This document shows, piece by piece, positions 60,101-64,000 of a stretch of 64,000 bases of DNA. The stretch's first letter is position 1; each line of letters begins with the position of its first letter. The stretch spans positions 43,185,001 through 43,249,000 of the forward strand of contig JAYKKI010000004.1 in assembly GCA_039881145.1 (NCBI GenBank). Reading direction: 5' to 3'. Made by a program: the position numbers and the translations under genes. Origin of the DNA: Druceiella hillmani. Taxonomy: Eukaryota; Arthropoda; Insecta; Lepidoptera; Hepialidae. The notes beneath the pieces are model-generated. The model saw nothing but the letters and a program-made list of their open reading frames with translations, was not told the DNA's origin and searched no databases.

Positions 60101-63100
60101 TTTAGATTAAATAATGCTATCAAATAGGATAAACTATAACTTTATTATACAAGTAATTCTAATGTGACAAATGCAAAAGGGTTTATATATACTTGTTTAA
60201 GTCGCAACAAGGCAACGAATCGACGTGATTTATAAAATAGGGTAGAATAGTCAAGTAGTTGGTCGGGGGAAAATGACATTAGCTATTTTTATGCCAGTAA
60301 CCTCATCATTCTTTGGAAAGATTCATATTTCAAACTGAAAAAATTACATGAACGGAATAACGAAGCAGCGATCTAAAGCTAGCTTTTGAAACGCAATATA
60401 AAGCAACAGAATAACTTGTTTAATCCTTAGTTTACAAGGAAAGATCTTCTTTTCCATTTGCATACTGAAATCATGAAAGTTAAGACTTAGTATTAAATTT
60501 CAGTTAATATTTCTAAATGGTGCTGCGTGTTTAAATTTCTTCCAATAAATTGGCAACTATAAACACACAAGCGAATTCGCGGATAAAAGTTAGTGAGAAG
60601 AAACTACAGGGAAACCAATTTATTGCGTCATAAGAAATATATGAAGATAATTGGTACTTATTTAATGGTTGTATCTAAAAATATCGAGAATGAATCTAAT
60701 TCTGTGATACTTGCTTTTATAAAACGAGCAACGTGTCTTTTAAAAATACGAGATATGGTAGAGAATAATTCATATAATAATAAAACTACGTGTAATAAAA
60801 CTAAGCACTATTGTCTGTAGTATTTTTTCTACTCAATAATATATCCAATCATATAAAATTTTTACTATCCTAAAAACAATATATCTTGTTGCTAGAAGTC
60901 CAGCTATTAGCTTAATTTCTAGTAAAGGGGAATTTGGGGAAAACGTTGTATTATCATAAAGAATAAATTACAAATCGCAAAAAACAATAAAAATATTGTC
61001 ATTATTATCCTAAGTAGGAAAATAGAATTCCATGTAGCACTTATTTGCAGAATAATAGCTATGTTCTTTTCTTAACTAATTTAAATTCCGTAATTACTTC
61101 GATCCCAAAAACTATGAAATTTTTTCCAATAAATTTGTGAATAATGTTACAAAGGTTAAATATTACACAAATTTATTACATGAAGTTTATATGTCTGGTC
61201 TTAAGCTTTTATAAGGTTTCAATGAAGCAGTTACATGCCCTGAAAAAGTGTTTGAAAATCGTGTATAAACGGATGGGGAGATTAAATGACTAAAATATAT
61301 GTAGTGCACGAATCTTGATTAAAAGGTATTTATGTATTTATATTGGTATATAATATATGTGATCAATCAATTAAAAAAATCTTGAAAAAAATTAGAAACT
61401 TCCAAATTATATAACGTACATATTATATGAATATTGGGTCAAATGTACAGAATTCGTAGAAATTTGAAAAATTAATGATGAACTTGATTATTTTAATATG
61501 GCTATCATTGCACAAAGAAAACTATGTCATGCTGATTATGATCAGTTTTATAATATTTCCGAAAATCTCAAATGATCGGAATAATCGTGAATATTAACGA
61601 AATTATAAGCATGATATACGGCACGGGCATGATCGATAGCATTATAACATTGTTAACCTTCATGAGCGTGACGATGATAGGGTTACAATTTCCCCTTTAT
61701 ATAATTTTTAATTCCCAAATAACGTGTAGACTCAATTGAATTAGGAAAATACTTAATTGATATGAGGCACCATTCCAATATTTAATTTGATTTCCTGTTT
61801 CTAGTTAAGGAAAAAATGAATTGGAACGGATCTTAAAGGATTTCCTTTCACAGAAATCAAAAGGAACATTCAAACATACAAATGTCATTCCCGAAATATT
61901 CAAGCAGTTCACGCAGAAGAATGACTTTTCTTCACTTTAAAATTAATTAATATATGATTTAAAAATATATCAATACAATACAAGGTAAATTATTAGGTAA
62001 TTAATTCAAGTATGGAAATCAATATAGGGAAAATAGAGAAATACATAAATATAAGTGAGTTAGCAACAAAATGCAAAATTTTGTTCCTTGTACGAAGCGT
62101 AAAATTTGTATTGAATGTAATGTGTAATTAATTTCTATTTATTTTCTAATACTTATTTTACACGCATCAAATTTATTCCCTCTGATTATGTATTAAATTG
62201 TGACAAAGTCATAATTTAATACTGGATCAACTAAGCTCGTATTATGTCACAAACAGGGTTTGACGATTTCGCAATACTTTTCGTTCTCTATTGCACACGT
62301 ACAATCTGTGAGGGATTTTCTAGTGAATGAAAAAAATACAAAGTTTCTGTCTTTACCCTCGGAAATACTTTTTCGATTAGAACTAAAAATAACGGAATTA
62401 TATATGGATAAATGTGAACATTTTGCTATTTCTATGTTTCAAATTCAATTATTTTTTCTTTAACTGAGATAGATTTAAATTTTTTCATGGCCTAACTCAA
62501 GTGCGGATATTAACGCAATGCTTTGATCATTATGATGGCCATGGTTGATGAGAGTAGAAATGCAAGGAAGTTGAATTAGTCTTTTCCATTTTCTAAAGCA
62601 TGAAAATATATAATTTTCAACCTAAATAAATTATTTTTATGAAAAACTTTTAAATATTAAAATGAAATGCTTTACATAAAGTATATTGCATCGCAATTAA
62701 TAAGGCACCTCATGTTTGCTTAAGCAATCATTGCAAGTGAAATGGATTCACGGGTAAAATAAATTTCACATATTATAGGTCTGGATTGTTTTGCGGCTAA
62801 GAAAGAAAAGTTTTACGAAATTATTTTTGTTTTTTTCATATTTATCATCTAGTTTAAAACAGTTATTTAAACTGAAGCCATTATACCAGGTTTCGAAAAA
62901 GGTTTACTCTACACTTTAACGCGCTTTACGCTTTTACGCATTGACTTCTTGTCTTCTTTATGGTAATAAACAGATACGACCTATTCATAATCATTAAATT
63001 AATTAGTAAAAATACGACTGACTTTAAATTGTTGACTGAACCCAAACTTTCTTCTAGTGTTATGTGATAATAATGGGTTATAGCACTTCAAAATTAATTT

Positions 63101-64000
63101 ATTCTAGTAGTAGTAAATAGTTCCAAAACGATGAGAAATGTAAAAATTTTGCGTTTTCTATTTTCATCTGTATATTATAAGCACGTTCGATATATTTTTC
63201 TCATATCGATTCGGTGATTGTAATTTAATATAAAATCAATAATGTTGGAACTGTGTTAGTGTCTTTAAAGTCATATATGATTTTATGCAAGTACAAGTAT
63301 ACGATAATAAGATACATAATTGAATCAATGCAGTGAAATATGGCTGCAACGCGACTTTTATAAATCCTCCGAATTTAAAAAAAAAATTGGTTTGTTATTC
63401 AATATTCACACACCTTAGACACGATAGGATTAACTTTTCTCCTTATTAAAAATAGCTGCAATAACATCCTTGATAAATGTATATGACCGATGCTGTTATG
63501 CTCAGTAAACCTGTTATGGACAAACATGACTATAAAATCTACTACTACAAAAATACGGTCCCAAATGAACAAATAGAGTTCAAGAAATAGCGCACTTTTA
63601 TGAAGTGTTTTAAAACTCTAATAATATGTTTTAGCGCTTATAACATTTGTAAGTTGCTGCTAAGAAAAATAGCATGTGTTCAATTCAAATTGTTCGCATC
63701 ACATATATTTTTTTTGTCTGTAATCGATGTTATATCCATACATAGCTGTGGTCATTTGCTGTGGCCTGGATTTATCAACGTACTTCTAAACATGATAGAA
63801 CAGATACTATTCTCCATTTTAGAATCCATATTCGATTGTGTCATTTCAAAGAGGAGCATTGTTAGGAAAACTTTATGAAATTCTACAGTCCAGATATGTA
63901 AAGTCTAGTGAGGAATTAGGGAAATCACATTGGCAATAACCAAAATATCTACTTTGTTACATATAAATATAGAATAAAATTAACAGACTGAAAAATTATA
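60101..64000. other. A+T-rich interval without recognised content
   Basis: Open frames at 60593-60820, 62260-62463 and 63600-63878 (92 codons, hydrophobic) have no recognisable motif and sit in sequence of the same composition as the rest. No transposon ends, microsatellites of note or RNA genes were seen. Confidence 0.4.

Noticed and set aside
63600..63878. 92-codon hydrophobic plus-strand frame near the right edge
   Set aside because: Residue composition is as expected from A+T-rich DNA and no domain is visible.

Overview
This window looks like a very A+T-rich, gene-poor stretch of an insect (at least arthropod) nuclear genome. The evidence is the mix of decayed transposable elements: BEL/Pao, gypsy and Jockey retrotransposons, Tc1 and mariner transposons, and remnants of multi-copy protein families that I associate with arthropod genomes from memory. 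Other support is the many long (TA)n microsatellites and the absence of any bacterial-style gene density, operon or ribosome-binding site. I found no convincing intact host gene. Almost every long open frame is either a piece of a dead mobile element or a translation of simple repeat.

Layout. 1-905 (minus) is a decayed copy of an unnamed mobile-element-associated protein family. 2813-2955 is an isolated G+C-richer island with a good splice-donor match. 3692-8600 (plus) is a heavily mutated BEL/Pao retrotransposon in which gag, protease, reverse transcriptase, RNase H, integrase and the integrase C-terminal tail are still readable in order, but no LTRs were found. 14740-16570 (minus) is a pseudogene of an uncharacterised protein family, interrupted by two perfect hairpins made from its own sequence. 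27893-31160 (minus) holds two partly overlapping fragments of one Jockey-clade LINE. 35165-36385 (plus) is a decayed copy of a second uncharacterised family. 37195-38600 (minus) is an internally deleted gypsy-type retroelement. 51836-52390 (minus) is a Tc1-type transposase fragment. 53887-55922 is a large fold-back DNA transposon with arms of over 500 bases. 58480-58742 is a near-perfect palindromic repeat whose family also occurs at 27893 and 44894. 58786-60098 is an almost complete mariner-superfamily element with matching 33-base terminal inverted repeats, a TA target duplication and a DD41D catalytic triad, inactivated by two stops and one frameshift.

The rest (about 8600-14740, 16570-27890, 31160-35165, 38600-51836, 55985-58480 and 60100-64000) is A+T-rich DNA in which I see only microsatellites, short tandem duplications and small hairpins.

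The elements do not work together as a pathway. The window reads as a graveyard of independent insertions. The most informative signals are structural: perfect or near-perfect inverted duplications of pre-existing sequence (15018-15188, 50815-50865, 58480-58703, 53970-55922), which record local strand-switching or fold-back events.
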